Both the position numbers and the translations under genes were made by a program. From Paenimyroides viscosum (GTDB lineage Bacteria > Bacteroidota > Bacteroidia > Flavobacteriales > Flavobacteriaceae), in NCBI RefSeq assembly GCF_003858535.1, contig NZ_RQTJ01000001.1:151761-215760 (forward strand): a DNA stretch of 64,000 bases, given 5' to 3'. This document shows positions 46,793-55,710 of this stretch, piece after piece. Below the pieces are notes generated by a model. That model made no database searches and had not been told where the DNA came from. It saw only the letters and a program-made list of their open reading frames with translations. Position 1 is the stretch's first letter. Each line of letters begins with the position of its first letter.

Positions 46793-47437
46793 ATGAGTGA
46801 TTTAAGTAATTATAGAAAATCGTACGAAAAAAGTGAATTATTGGAATCAATGATTAATGAAAATCCAATGATGCAATTTAGAAAATGGTTTTACGAAACC
46901 GAAGAATTTGGTGGGGTAGACGAAGTAAACGCTATGACTGTTTCAACAATTGGTTTAGACGGTTTTCCAAAAGCACGTGTGGTGTTACTTAAAAAATACG
47001 ATGAATACGGATTTACTTTTGTTACCAATTACGATTCTGAAAAAGGAAAAGCTTTGCTACTAAATCCGCAGGTATGTTTATCTTTTTTTTGGCCATCAAT
47101 TGAACGTCAAGTGATCATTAAAGGAATTGCCGAAAAACAAACAGAAGCGTATTCCGAAGGATATTTTCATTCGCGACCAAAAGGCAGTCAATTAGGAACA
47201 GTTGTTTCGCCACAAAGCAGCATTATTCCAAACAGAGAATTTTTAGATGAACAATTAAAAAATTTAGAATTAGAATATGAAAACACCGAAGTACCAAAGC
47301 CTGAAAATTGGGGCGGTGTTTTGGTAAAACCCGTTTCTATTGAATTTTGGCAAGGGCGTGCCAACCGTTTACACGATCGTATTCGTTACACCTTATTAGA
47401 AAATGACGATTGGAAAATTGAGCGTTTGGCTCCGTAA
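46793..47437 (+). CDS. pdxH: Pyridoxamine 5'-phosphate oxidase
   Basis: PdxH oxidises pyridoxine or pyridoxamine 5'-phosphate to pyridoxal 5'-phosphate using FMN. The 214-residue protein contains NAMTVSTIGLDGFPKARVVLLKKYDEYGFTFVTNYDSEKG (about 44-83), SFFWPSIERQVIIKGIAEK, RPKGSQLGTVVSPQSS and the C-terminal ending FWQGRANRLHDRIRYTLLENDDWKIERLAP, all diagnostic of the family. It follows rnz by 3 bp and probably shares its transcript; the functions are unrelated. It converges on a hypothetical gene with a 5 bp gap. Confidence 0.97.
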   Translation: MSDLSNYRKSYEKSELLESMINENPMMQFRKWFYETEEFGGVDEVNAMTVSTIGLDGFPKARVVLLKKYDEYGFTFVTNYDSEKGKALLLNPQVCLSFFWPSIERQVIIKGIAEKQTEAYSEGYFHSRPKGSQLGTVVSPQSSIIPNREFLDEQLKNLELEYENTEVPKPENWGGVLVKPVSIEFWQGRANRLHDRIRYTLLENDDWKIERLAP

Positions 47438-47442
47438 TAAAT

Positions 47443-48030
47443 TTATTCAAAATTTATGCGTACAATTCGCAATTCATCTGTATCAATTATCTTATTTGAA
47501 TTAAAATCATTCAATAATATAAAGGTAAGTTTGTTATGTTTCATTTGCTGAACAGGAAATTCTTTTCCTTCTAAATAAAATCTATTAATAGTCCATTCTA
47601 ATAAGCCAACCTCATTTTTTTGCGAAAGCAAATCAACACTTTTATTCACATCGTTTTCATAAAATAAATAATGATGTACATACTCATTAATTACTAAAGC
47701 CGAATAAAATCCATCATCATCTGTTGGTATCCTTGAAAATTCTTCGAAAAAAGGAATTAAATTAATTGCTGTTCCTTCCTCAATAACAGGCAAATCATCT
47801 TCGTTAATAACAATAGTTGCTTTTAATCCGTTGAAGTTTTCTTTTTTTGTATGATGAAATTTACTTTGAAACTGAATTTTAAAAGGTTCTTTCTTCAAGG
47901 TAATAAAATCATTTTCACTTGATACATTTTTAGTTGTGCCATTTTGTAAAATAGTTATTTCATTAGTAAAAGATTGTGCGCCAATATAATTATAAAAACC
48001 AAGAGCAATAAGTGTAATGAAAAACTTCAT
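47443..48030 (-). CDS. Secreted protein of unknown function
   Basis: The 195-residue protein has a signal peptide (MKFFITLIALGFYNYIGAQ, cut at about residue 19). The mature part shows alternating beta segments and a C-terminal NDFNSNKIIDTDELRIVRINFE region that resembles a short Asp-rich calcium-loop-like turn (DFNSNKIID), although one copy is not enough to call a binding site. No family is recognised. It is convergent with pdxH and divergent from the DOPA dioxygenase-like gene. Confidence 0.68.
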   Translation of the reverse strand: MKFFITLIALGFYNYIGAQSFTNEITILQNGTTKNVSSENDFITLKKEPFKIQFQSKFHHTKKENFNGLKATIVINEDDLPVIEEGTAINLIPFFEEFSRIPTDDDGFYSALVINEYVHHYLFYENDVNKSVDLLSQKNEVGLLEWTINRFYLEGKEFPVQQMKHNKLTFILLNDFNSNKIIDTDELRIVRINFE

Positions 48031-48122
48031 GTAAGAAACCGTTTTTTAAGTTAAGTAATTAATCTAAATTAAGGATATTATTGTAAATTATATCGAAATT
48101 TGTGTAAGATAAAAGTAGAAAA

Positions 48123-48947
48123 ATGAACAATTTAAAAAACTATACCGATCAATTTAAAGTTCGTGAAAAATTACAACCTGTATTCTTTATTGGGCACGGG
48201 TCGCCAATGAACGGAATTGAACAAAATATATTTTCAAAAAAATGGCAAGAAATTGGTAAAACAATCGATTTGCCTTGTGCTGTTTTAGTTGTTTCTGCAC
48301 ATTGGTTAACAACCGGAACTTTAGTAACCGCAATGGGCGAGCCGAAAACAATTCACGATTTTGGTGGTTTTCCACAAGAATTGTTTAACGTACAATATCC
48401 CGCACCAGGAAGTCCGTTTTTAGCCGAAGAAACCGCAAAATTAATCACATCAACCAATGTGGGTTTAGATCATGATTGGGGATTAGATCATGGAACTTGG
48501 ACTGTGGTTAGACACATGTTTCCAGACGCAAATGTACCTGTTTTACAGTTAAGTATCGATTATAATAAACCTTCTGCCTATCATTACAATTTAGCGAAAG
48601 AATTATACAATTTACGTAAACGTGGTGTGATGATAATTGGTAGCGGAAACATGATACATAACCTAAGAATGATTGATTGGAACAATATGGCAGAACCCGG
48701 TTTTGGTTTTGATTGGGCTAAAAGTTTAAATGAAACTTTTAAAAAGAAAATACTTTCAAAAGATCATAAAGATTTAATTGAATATCAAAATTTGGGCGAA
48801 GCGGCAAGGTTAGCAATTCCTACACCAGATCATTATTATCCAATGCTTTACGCACTTGCTTTAATGAGCGATAAAGACGATGTTTCTATTTTTAATGATG
48901 AATATGTAGGAGGATCCTTGTCAATGACATCATTTCGTTTAGGATAA
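48123..48947 (+). CDS. ygiD: YgiD/DODA-type extradiol dioxygenase
   Basis: The 274-residue protein matches the class III extradiol ring-cleavage dioxygenases related to 4,5-DOPA dioxygenase (LigB superfamily). The metal-binding regions are FFIGHGSPMNGIEQN (21-35), VVSAHWLTTG (about 58-67), and IIGSGNMIHNLR (about 177-188); the conserved H-WGLDHGTWTVVRHMFPDA is at about 120-140. The family cleaves catechol rings using a non-heme metal. The gene symbol follows the closest E. coli homologue by motif. The physiological substrate is not known, and no pigment genes of the betalain kind are nearby. Confidence 0.9.
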   Translation: MNNLKNYTDQFKVREKLQPVFFIGHGSPMNGIEQNIFSKKWQEIGKTIDLPCAVLVVSAHWLTTGTLVTAMGEPKTIHDFGGFPQELFNVQYPAPGSPFLAEETAKLITSTNVGLDHDWGLDHGTWTVVRHMFPDANVPVLQLSIDYNKPSAYHYNLAKELYNLRKRGVMIIGSGNMIHNLRMIDWNNMAEPGFGFDWAKSLNETFKKKILSKDHKDLIEYQNLGEAARLAIPTPDHYYPMLYALALMSDKDDVSIFNDEYVGGSLSMTSFRLG

Positions 48948-48954
48948 AATATAG

Positions 48955-48962
48955 TATATTTG
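48955..48962 (+). promoter_or_regulatory. Candidate -7 box
   Basis: TATATTTG lies 16 bp before the ATG of the secreted hydrolase gene and 7 bp after the dioxygenase stop. A TTTCG at 48933-48937 may be a weak -33 box. This suggests the hydrolase gene is transcribed from its own start. Confidence 0.5.
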
Positions 48963-48978
48963 TCCTTAAAAATTACAA

Positions 48979-49671
48979 ATGAAAACCATTTTTTATCTAT
49001 TATTTTTAGCAACAAGTTTTAATATATACGCACAACCCAAAGCCATTTTAAACCAAACAACATATAATTTTTGGTTAAATAAACCTACCGAAGCTCAAGA
49101 AAAAATGCCTTTGATTGTATTTCTGCATGGTAAAAGTTTATCGGGCACAAATATAGATCGTGTGAAACGATATGGTGCTTTAAAAGGAGTTGAAAAAGGT
49201 TTAAACATTCCTGCTTATTTGGTTGCGCCACAATTACCATATGGACCTTGGGATGCAAATAAAGTGGACGAAATTGTAAGCTACATGATTAAAACTTACA
49301 ATATTGATGAGGACAGAATTTATGTTACAGGAATGAGTTTAGGATCATACGGAACAATGAAATATGTTGGTGAATATCCGAATAGAGTAGCGGCAGCTAT
49401 TTCGATTTGTGGTGGAGGTGATGTTGGTGATGCATGTAATCTGGCTCAGGTTCCTATTAAAGTAATTCACGGCGATAAAGATTTTATTGTACCATTGTCT
49501 GAATCGCAGAAAATTGTAAACGCAGTTAAAAAATGTAATAAAGAAGCGCAAATAGAATTGCAAGTTGTTAAAGGTGGAAATCACGGAAGTGTTGAAGATT
49601 TATACCGCCACATGGAATTATACGATTGGCTGCTGAAGCATACAAAAAGTAAAAATAATAGTACATTATAG
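48979..49671 (+). CDS. Secreted alpha/beta hydrolase (prolyl oligopeptidase-like esterase)
   Basis: The 230-residue protein has a signal peptide (MKTIFYLLFLATSFNIYAQ) and then an esterase domain: LIVFLHGKSLSGTN (about 41-54, oxyanion site), the nucleophile in YVTGMSLGSYGTMKY (Ser about 121), Asp in IHGDKDFIVP (about 175) and His in GGNHGSVEDLY (about 208). This is the small phospholipase/esterase D-like type often found in polysaccharide-degrading bacteria. Substrate is unknown. It has its own promoter-like box and a strong terminator. Confidence 0.9.
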   Translation: MKTIFYLLFLATSFNIYAQPKAILNQTTYNFWLNKPTEAQEKMPLIVFLHGKSLSGTNIDRVKRYGALKGVEKGLNIPAYLVAPQLPYGPWDANKVDEIVSYMIKTYNIDEDRIYVTGMSLGSYGTMKYVGEYPNRVAAAISICGGGDVGDACNLAQVPIKVIHGDKDFIVPLSESQKIVNAVKKCNKEAQIELQVVKGGNHGSVEDLYRHMELYDWLLKHTKSKNNSTL

Positions 49672-49672
49672 T

Positions 49673-49705
49673 AAAAGTGAACTCGACTTGAGTTCACTTT
49701 TTATT
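49673..49705 (+). terminator. Intrinsic terminator
   Basis: AAAAGTGAACTC and GAGTTCACTTTT form a perfect 12 bp stem with a 5-base loop, followed by T-rich DNA, directly after the secreted hydrolase stop. Confidence 0.88.
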
Positions 49706-49818
49706 TTAAATCAGAGTGGCAATTAAGCAATTTTGTTCTGATAAATTGTATTGATAGCGCAATAAATTTTCTTATAGCTACAGAAGCTAATATAGCTTAA
49801 AAATCCAATTAAAAACGA

Positions 49819-49826
49819 TATATTTG
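49819..49826 (+). promoter_or_regulatory. Candidate -7 box of ychF
   Basis: TATATTTG lies 37 bp before the ychF ATG at 49863. No clear -33 box is present upstream. Confidence 0.5.
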
Positions 49827-49862
49827 CATCGTTTTAAAAATCGATATAAAGAACTCAATTAT

Positions 49863-50957
49863 ATGAAAGCAGGTATTGTAGGATTACCAAACGTAGGAAA
49901 ATCAACTTTGTTCAACTGTTTGTCTAACGCAAAAGCACAAAGTGCAAACTTTCCTTTTTGTACAATCGAACCAAATATTGGGGTTGTAAACGTACCAGAT
50001 CCTAGAATTAATAAATTAGAAGAATTGGTTAAACCAGAGCGCGTGCAAATGGCTACTGTTGATATTGTTGATATTGCAGGTTTGGTTAAAGGTGCAAGTA
50101 AAGGCGAAGGTTTAGGTAACCAGTTTTTAGGAAATATTCGCGAGTGTAACGCTATTATTCACGTTTTGCGTTGTTTTGACAATGATAATATTGTGCATGT
50201 TGACGGTAGTGTCGATCCTATTCGCGATAAAGAAACCATTGATATCGAATTGCAGTTAAAAGACTTGGAAACGGTTGAAAAACGTTTAGAAAAAGTAAAA
50301 AAAGCTGCTAAAACAGGAAATAAAGATGCACAAGTAGAAGCAGCTTTGTTAGAACGTATTCGCGAAGCATTGTTACAAGCAAAATCGGCTAGAACAATTG
50401 TAGCTCAAAATAACGATGAGGAAGAATTGTTAGAAGATTTTCAATTAATCACTGCAAAACCGGTACTTTACGTTTGTAATGTTGATGAAAATTCTGCAGT
50501 TAACGGAAACGTTTATGTTGATAAAGTTAAAGAATTAGTGAAAGATGAAAATGCCGAAGTAATTATATTATCTGTTGGTGCCGAAGCTGATATTACCGAA
50601 TTAGAAACATACGAAGAGCGTCAGGTTTTCTTAGAAGATATGGGCTTAACAGAACCAGGATCTGCTGTGTTGATTCGTGCTGCTTATAAATTACTAAATC
50701 TGCAAACGTATTTTACAGCAGGTGTAAAAGAAGTTCGCGCTTGGACTATAAAAGTTGGCGATACCGCACCAAAAGCAGCAGGTGTAATTCATACTGATTT
50801 TGAAAAAGGTTTTATTCGTGCCGAAGTTATCGCTTATCAAGATTTTGTTAATTACGGATCAGAAGCTAAAGTAAAAGAAGCCGGAAAACTACGTGTTGAA
50901 GGTAAAGAATATATTGTTAAAGACGGCGATGTAATGCATTTCCGTTTTAATGTTTAA
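49863..50957 (+). CDS. ychF: Redox-regulated ATPase YchF
   Basis: YchF is an Obg-related P-loop protein that prefers ATP and binds ribosomes, with a role in stress responses. The start MKAGIVGLPNVGKSTLFN at 49863 is preferred because it begins with the family's N-terminus; the ATG 39 bases upstream adds residues outside the family. The 364-residue protein has the P-loop GLPNVGKST (6-14), a switch region DIAGLVKGASKGEGLGNQFL (about 69-88), a coiled-coil hairpin (about 130-165), and a C-terminal TGS domain ending in VMHFRFNV. It is monocistronic, with a terminator. Confidence 0.97.
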   Translation: MKAGIVGLPNVGKSTLFNCLSNAKAQSANFPFCTIEPNIGVVNVPDPRINKLEELVKPERVQMATVDIVDIAGLVKGASKGEGLGNQFLGNIRECNAIIHVLRCFDNDNIVHVDGSVDPIRDKETIDIELQLKDLETVEKRLEKVKKAAKTGNKDAQVEAALLERIREALLQAKSARTIVAQNNDEEELLEDFQLITAKPVLYVCNVDENSAVNGNVYVDKVKELVKDENAEVIILSVGAEADITELETYEERQVFLEDMGLTEPGSAVLIRAAYKLLNLQTYFTAGVKEVRAWTIKVGDTAPKAAGVIHTDFEKGFIRAEVIAYQDFVNYGSEAKVKEAGKLRVEGKEYIVKDGDVMHFRFNV

Positions 50958-50968
50958 ACCGTTTTTAA

Positions 50969-50996
50969 GAGCCGAATGTTAAAATTCGGCTTTTTT
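50969..50996 (+). terminator. Intrinsic terminator of ychF
   Basis: AGCCGAAT and ATTCGGCT pair with a 6-base loop followed by a T run, 12 bp after the ychF stop. Confidence 0.85.
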
Positions 50997-51036
50997 ATTA
51001 TCTTTTTTTCTACATTTGGTGCAAATCAAAAACACC

Positions 51037-52122
51037 ATGAAACACTTTTATAAGCTGTTATTACTTTTTACGGTTTTAACGCTAACTTCTTGCAGTACTA
51101 TTTTTGCAACCAAAACACAAAAATTACATGTGTTTTCAAATGCAGATAAAGCACGGGTCACTGTGAATGATTCTATTTATAATCTACCTGCTCAAATTTA
51201 CGTTGCACGTAGTAAAGAACCGTTGGAGATAACGTATCAGTCTGAAAATAAACAAATAGATACCGTTTTTAAAGCAAAACACAGTCCGCTGTTTTATTTG
51301 GGAAACATTTTGAACGCTCCTGCTTTAGGGGCAGGTTATGTGGTTGATTTAACAAATCAAAAACGTTTTAAATACAGAAAAAACATCTTTTTTAATGATA
51401 AAGACAGTTTAGAAATATACGAATTTAGAGCCGATAAATATCTTGCTAAACATCATATTGCAGATGGAGAGCAAAAGCAACATATTCACGAAAAATTCAA
51501 AAAGGATTATTTGGCTTCTGATGCAAATAGAAAAATAAGACAGGAAAAGGAATTTAAACGCTTAAATCCAACCGAAGGAAGTTTTAGGTTTAACATACAA
51601 CCGCCAACATTGTTTTTAGTCGGTTTATCTAATAAAAACGGAAACATTAACTCATTCAGCAATACTGTTGGCGGAGCAGGTTTTGGTTTAGGTTTTGATT
51701 ATTATTATAAAAACGATCGATTTATTGGCTTAGAAACATCGGTTCGCGGTAATTTGTTTGATATCATGTGGTGGTCGTCGTATGATATTAAGGCTTTTAA
51801 ATACGATATGTCTTTAAGAAAGGGACATAGATGGAAGCGTTATGAAGTTAGTTATGGAGTTTCTTTTGTTTATACAGATTACGATTATAAAGTGCCTTAT
51901 ACTTATCAGTACCCAATAACAACATTTACCAGTGATGATAATAAGAGAAATTACGATGTAAATTATCGTTCATTAGGTTTCTCAACCTTGTTCAACTATC
52001 AGTTAACTTCGGTAATGTTTGTAGGTTTACGTTATAATCCTTCTGTTTACAGTTTTAGAAAAACAGGTAATGGTTTTGATTATGAGCACGTAATTGGTAT
52101 TGATTACCGAATTAAATTTTAA
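51037..52122 (+). CDS. Lipoprotein with C-terminal barrel-like region, unknown function
   Basis: The start at 51037 (MKHFYKLLLLFTVLTLTSC) gives 361 residues and a proper lipobox LTSC (Cys19); a farther start would add seven residues before the signal. The first half contains a PEGA-like beta region (KLHVFSNADKARVTVNDSIYNLPAQIYVARSK, about 30-61). The second half (about 180-361) has alternating strands with aromatic residues and ends in VIGIDYRIKF, resembling a small outer-membrane barrel. No named family. It heads a group of unrecognised genes on the same strand. Confidence 0.72.
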   Translation: MKHFYKLLLLFTVLTLTSCSTIFATKTQKLHVFSNADKARVTVNDSIYNLPAQIYVARSKEPLEITYQSENKQIDTVFKAKHSPLFYLGNILNAPALGAGYVVDLTNQKRFKYRKNIFFNDKDSLEIYEFRADKYLAKHHIADGEQKQHIHEKFKKDYLASDANRKIRQEKEFKRLNPTEGSFRFNIQPPTLFLVGLSNKNGNINSFSNTVGGAGFGLGFDYYYKNDRFIGLETSVRGNLFDIMWWSSYDIKAFKYDMSLRKGHRWKRYEVSYGVSFVYTDYDYKVPYTYQYPITTFTSDDNKRNYDVNYRSLGFSTLFNYQLTSVMFVGLRYNPSVYSFRKTGNGFDYEHVIGIDYRIKF

Positions 52123-52149
52123 TGTGAAATTATTTTAACAGCAATTATC

Positions 52150-52554
52150 ATGAAGAAGCTTCTTACTGTATTTTTTGTTATTATAATTCTTTTGCCAATG
52201 TTTGTGTATCTAAATCCTTTTATTTGGGGATTAAGAAAACCGCCAATTTACAAAGCAAGTGACAAAACCAAAGAATTGATTTTAAAGTTGAATGAAAAAT
52301 ATGATTTAGATTTTTCAACAGACACTAATTCAGATACTTTATGGTATTTTATTGATGTTAGAAATGATAGAGTTCCAAAATTAGATAATTTTACATTGAA
52401 AGATTTCGGGTATTATAAATCTCAACTACAAACTAATCAAAATGTACTTAAAAATTATGCAGATGATTTTTTACAAGAATTTGAACATAAACAGTATTTC
52501 GATTCTATAATAATCACAAAAGATACTTTGAAATATAAAGGTAAAATAAAATGA
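52150..52554 (+). CDS. Membrane-anchored protein of unknown function
   Basis: The 134-residue protein has an N-terminal hydrophobic helix (about 4-26, LLTVFFVIIILLPMFVYLNPF) with no clear cleavage site, so it may remain anchored. The remaining about 105 residues are soluble, charged and largely helical. No family is recognised. It starts 27 bp after the lipoprotein gene and overlaps the next gene by 4 bp (ATGA), so it is probably part of one transcript. Confidence 0.65.
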   Translation: MKKLLTVFFVIIILLPMFVYLNPFIWGLRKPPIYKASDKTKELILKLNEKYDLDFSTDTNSDTLWYFIDVRNDRVPKLDNFTLKDFGYYKSQLQTNQNVLKNYADDFLQEFEHKQYFDSIIITKDTLKYKGKIK

Positions 52555-52877
52555 ACACTTTAAAAATATATAAATATCAACTTTTTTTGTATATGTTTAT
52601 TGTTTTATTTACCATACAGAACGCTTTATTTTTACGCTTTAATGCCTCTTTTAAATTTTATAAAGAAATAGTTGAATTCATTTTTATTATTTCGGTACTA
52701 ACTGTTTTTATTTCAGTTATCATGCTTATTGTCCAAGCAGTAAAATCTATTAATAGAGACAAGGTTAATTGGAAAGAAATTACGTACTTACTTGTTAATC
52801 TTATTTTGTATTATTTTGTAGTAATTTCAAGTTTAATATTATCTACACAATTTCCTCATTTACCTTATTCATATTAA
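52551..52877 (+). CDS. Three-helix membrane protein of unknown function
   Basis: The 108-residue protein has three hydrophobic helices, at about residues 11-27, 38-65 and 79-100, with few charged residues between them. The short loops give no motif. It overlaps the upstream gene by 4 bp and ends 1 bp before the next, so it belongs to the same tightly packed group. I see no basis for a function. Confidence 0.65.
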   Translation: MNTLKIYKYQLFLYMFIVLFTIQNALFLRFNASFKFYKEIVEFIFIISVLTVFISVIMLIVQAVKSINRDKVNWKEITYLLVNLILYYFVVISSLILSTQFPHLPYSY

Positions 52878-52878
52878 C

Positions 52879-53412
52879 ATGTACAATCGATTTAACTTCT
52901 TTAAAAATACTTTTGCTGTTTTTAAAAAAACGGAACAGCCAGTTGGTTTTATAAAACCTCACTATGTAAGCAAACACGGCAGTCAGTATTTTTTTACGAA
53001 TGATGGAGTTTACAGATATTCAAACCATTGGGGCAGAGTAGGGAATTGTCGTTGGCGTTTGGAAAATATCGACCATAAACAACAAATAAATTATTGGGGC
53101 TATTGCAGTTGGCAACATTTTTATAATAACGAGGAAGGTTTGCCTTTGTATTTTATTGAAAAAGTAAGTGATAACAATTATTCTTACAATCATAAAAAGA
53201 ATGGTACACAAGCAAATGTTGTGTATCGATCGGCAGCTGATACAGCTAAAATCTTAAAAAAAATTCATGAAATACAAGAGAATAATTCTTGGGCAAAGCA
53301 TTTAGTTTACATAAACTATACTTTGCTAAAAGACTATTTTATAAACCAATTGCTATACAGTAATAAATCTTTTATAAAAATTAAGCAGGAATATATCGAA
53401 CAAAATAAATAG
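52879..53412 (+). CDS. Soluble protein of unknown function
   Basis: The 177-residue protein lacks a signal peptide and membrane helix. It is rich in aromatic residues in the first half (YFFTNDGVYRYSNHWGRVGNCRWRLE and NYWGYCSWQHFYNN, about residues 33-85), and then becomes helical and lysine-rich. The W-G-x-C-x-W spacing occurs twice (WGRVGNCRW and WGYCSW), which may mark a structural repeat. I do not recognise the family. It is the last gene of the group that begins with the barrel-like lipoprotein. Confidence 0.62.
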   Translation: MYNRFNFFKNTFAVFKKTEQPVGFIKPHYVSKHGSQYFFTNDGVYRYSNHWGRVGNCRWRLENIDHKQQINYWGYCSWQHFYNNEEGLPLYFIEKVSDNNYSYNHKKNGTQANVVYRSAADTAKILKKIHEIQENNSWAKHLVYINYTLLKDYFINQLLYSNKSFIKIKQEYIEQNK

Positions 53413-53462
53413 AACCCCGTCAACAAATTATTTGTACATTGTAACATAAAACATAAATATAT

Positions 53463-54140
53463 TTGAAAACATTAAAGAAAATTGTGGGATATTTATTGCT
53501 GGTTCTAGGGTTTTTGGTCATTTATTTGCTTATGGCAACTGGTGCGGCGTACATTCCTGTTAATAAAGATCAATCTCAATATAAAGATCAAAATTTAGCA
53601 ATCTACATTTTAACAAACGGCGTACATACCGATATTGTTGTGCCTTATTTTAACGAGGCTTACGATTGGCGTACCTATTTAGATCCAAGTTTAACTCCTG
53701 GAAAACAAACATCGGCTCAATGGGTTTCTTTTGGTTGGGGCGATAAAGGTTTTTACTTACAAACACCCGAATGGAAAGATTTAAAAGCATCGGTTGCATT
53801 CAATGCGGCTTTTGGTTTAAGTGAATCTGCCATGCACGTTACGTATTATAATAGCCTAAAAACAGGTGACGATTGTATAGAAATTAAACTAAATAAGGAA
53901 CAATACCAGCGACTTTGCAACTATATATTGAACAGGTTTGATATGGAAAATAATAAGTTAATGCTTGTTGAAACAGATCAAAATTACGGTTTAAACGATG
54001 TTTTTTACGAAGCAAAAGGCAAATACAGTTTGTTTTATTCATGCAATACTTGGGCAAATAACGTGTTGAAATCTGCAGATTTAAAAGCCAGTTTATTCAC
54101 TCTTTGGGATAAAGGTATTTTTTATCATTACAGAAAATAA
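53463..54140 (+). CDS. TIGR02117/DUF2459 family membrane-anchored protein
   Basis: The 225-residue protein matches the TIGR02117 family, with an N-terminal membrane helix (about 8-30) followed by YIPVNKDQ, then a periplasmic domain containing YILTNGVHTDIVVPYF (about 49-64), VSFGWGDKGFYLQTP (about 94-108) and a conserved C-terminal FYSCNTWANNVLKSADL. The start is TTG at 53463, supported by the usual basic-hydrophobic N-terminus; the first ATG would remove the membrane helix. No function is established. A promoter-like TATATTTG overlaps the start codon, so the start needs care. Confidence 0.85.
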   Translation: MKTLKKIVGYLLLVLGFLVIYLLMATGAAYIPVNKDQSQYKDQNLAIYILTNGVHTDIVVPYFNEAYDWRTYLDPSLTPGKQTSAQWVSFGWGDKGFYLQTPEWKDLKASVAFNAAFGLSESAMHVTYYNSLKTGDDCIEIKLNKEQYQRLCNYILNRFDMENNKLMLVETDQNYGLNDVFYEAKGKYSLFYSCNTWANNVLKSADLKASLFTLWDKGIFYHYRK

Positions 54141-54167
54141 CAGTCTAAGTATTTCTCATTACAATTT

Positions 54168-54194
54168 AAAAAGCACTCAACCGAGTGTTTTTTT
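54168..54194 (+). terminator. Intrinsic terminator
   Basis: CACTC and GAGTG, extended by A-T pairs and one G-U pair, form a short hairpin with a run of seven T, 27 bp after the TIGR02117 stop. The rest of the interval up to 54334 is AT-rich with nothing further visible. Confidence 0.7.
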
Positions 54195-54334
54195 GTAATA
54201 TAAATTTTTGATGCTATTTAAAAAGTTGCTATATTGTATATTCCTTTAAAGCATAATAAAAATCACTTATAATTATTAAATACCTAATAATAAGGTAAGA
54301 TTAAGCTATTATTTTTAATTATAAAAGATATATT

Positions 54335-54544
54335 ATGAGACTAGTTCAATGGAAACAATATCCGCAGTGCCAACCAGAAGAGTCGGGATTATACGTAGTT
54401 AATTGGAAACTGAATAATATATATTCAAACGTTTTGTCGTTTTTTGATTGTAATACAAAAAAGTGGTACGATTGCTATGATCGCGGAAAAATAATCGACG
54501 GAATTAACGCTTTTAATCCTTATAAAGTTGTTCCTTTTATTTAA
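54335..54544 (+). CDS. Small protein of unknown function
   Basis: The 69-residue protein is rich in tryptophan and tyrosine (WKQYPQCQPEESGLYVVNWKL, then FFDCNTKKWYDCYDRGK). The pattern P-x2-SGxYVV followed by W/Y is reminiscent of short DUF551-like proteins found in phage and accessory DNA, but the match is too weak to name. It stands alone, with 194 bp and 152 bp of AT-rich DNA on its two sides. A real gene is likely from codon use, but not certain. Confidence 0.5.
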   Translation: MRLVQWKQYPQCQPEESGLYVVNWKLNNIYSNVLSFFDCNTKKWYDCYDRGKIIDGINAFNPYKVVPFI

Positions 54545-54696
54545 TTGTAATCAACGTAATTGTATCTTTTCAGATTACAATTTCATTGTGTCGCATAGTT
54601 AAAAAACATTCCATAAATTTTGCATCTGTAATTTACAAATTCACGCTAAAATAGATACTTTTAAAAATAAATACATCAAAAAAACAGCTATGATCT

Positions 54697-55653
54697 ATGA
54701 TTAAAGAAAAATTTAAAGGGATATTTAATTTATTCAAAGTTTCTGTAAACGAATTTTTAGACGATAACTGCATAAAATTTAGTGCCTCATTATCGTATTT
54801 CACTATTTTTTCTATACCGCCTTTAGCCATATTAATTATTTCGTCTGCAGGATATTTTTTTGGAGAAGAAGCCGTTCGAGGCGAATTTTTTGGTCAAATT
54901 CAAAATTTAGTAGGCGATAAAGCAGCTTTTCAAATACAAGAAGCCATAAAAAATATTAGGCTATCAAATAACCTAAGCATTGCAACTATTATAGGTGCTA
55001 TAACATTATTGTTTTCTGCCTCGGGAATTTTTGCAGAAATACAAAGTTCAATAAACTACATTTGGGAATTAAAACCTAAACCCAAAAAAGGAATTATTAA
55101 ATTTGTAATTAATAGGTTGTTATCTTTTTCAATGATTGGCGCCTTAGGCTTTATCTTATTGGTAAGTTTAATGATAAATTCGGTCATTGATTTTTTATAC
55201 GATTATTTAAGCGGATTGTTTCATGACGATACTGTACTAATAGCTTCGTGGATAAACACTGGCGTTGTAGCAGTTATCATCACCGTAATTTTCGGTTTTA
55301 TATTTAAAACACTGCCCGACGGAAAGTTAGGATGGAAAGAAACAATCGTTGGATCTGGCTTTACAGCTGTTTTGTTTATGATAGGTAAATGGGCTATTGG
55401 GTTGTACTTAGGAAATTCTGCACAATTAAATTTATATGGTGCAGCCGGATCTGTCTTAGTAATTTTAGTTTGGGTATACTATTCGGCAATAATTTTATAC
55501 TTTGGCGCAGTGTTTACCAAAAATTATTCAGAAATGTACGGAACACCAATACAACCAAACAATTACACCGTGCGTGTAATTTATAAAGAAGATGAAGTAC
55601 ATTTTGCAAAAACCGATGAAGAAATTAATGATAAATTAGCTTCAAAGGAATGA
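54697..55653 (+). CDS. YihY/BrkB family inner membrane protein
   Basis: The 318-residue protein belongs to the YihY/virulence factor BrkB family (formerly RNase BN by mis-annotation). About six membrane helices are visible (34-54, 95-115, 140-165, 183-205, 217-240, 249-270). The conserved N-terminal KFSASLSYFTIFSIPPLAILI (about 27-47) and GAAGSVLVILVWVYYSAIILYFGAVFTKNY (about 247-276) are diagnostic. The C-terminus is cytosolic and charged. Function is unknown. It starts 152 bp after the small protein gene and 57 bp separates it from parE. Confidence 0.92.
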   Translation: MIKEKFKGIFNLFKVSVNEFLDDNCIKFSASLSYFTIFSIPPLAILIISSAGYFFGEEAVRGEFFGQIQNLVGDKAAFQIQEAIKNIRLSNNLSIATIIGAITLLFSASGIFAEIQSSINYIWELKPKPKKGIIKFVINRLLSFSMIGALGFILLVSLMINSVIDFLYDYLSGLFHDDTVLIASWINTGVVAVIITVIFGFIFKTLPDGKLGWKETIVGSGFTAVLFMIGKWAIGLYLGNSAQLNLYGAAGSVLVILVWVYYSAIILYFGAVFTKNYSEMYGTPIQPNNYTVRVIYKEDEVHFAKTDEEINDKLASKE

Positions 55654-55710
55654 TAATCACTTTTAAAATTACAATAAATTCAGTATTTTTACAGAAATTC
55701 ACTACATTTT

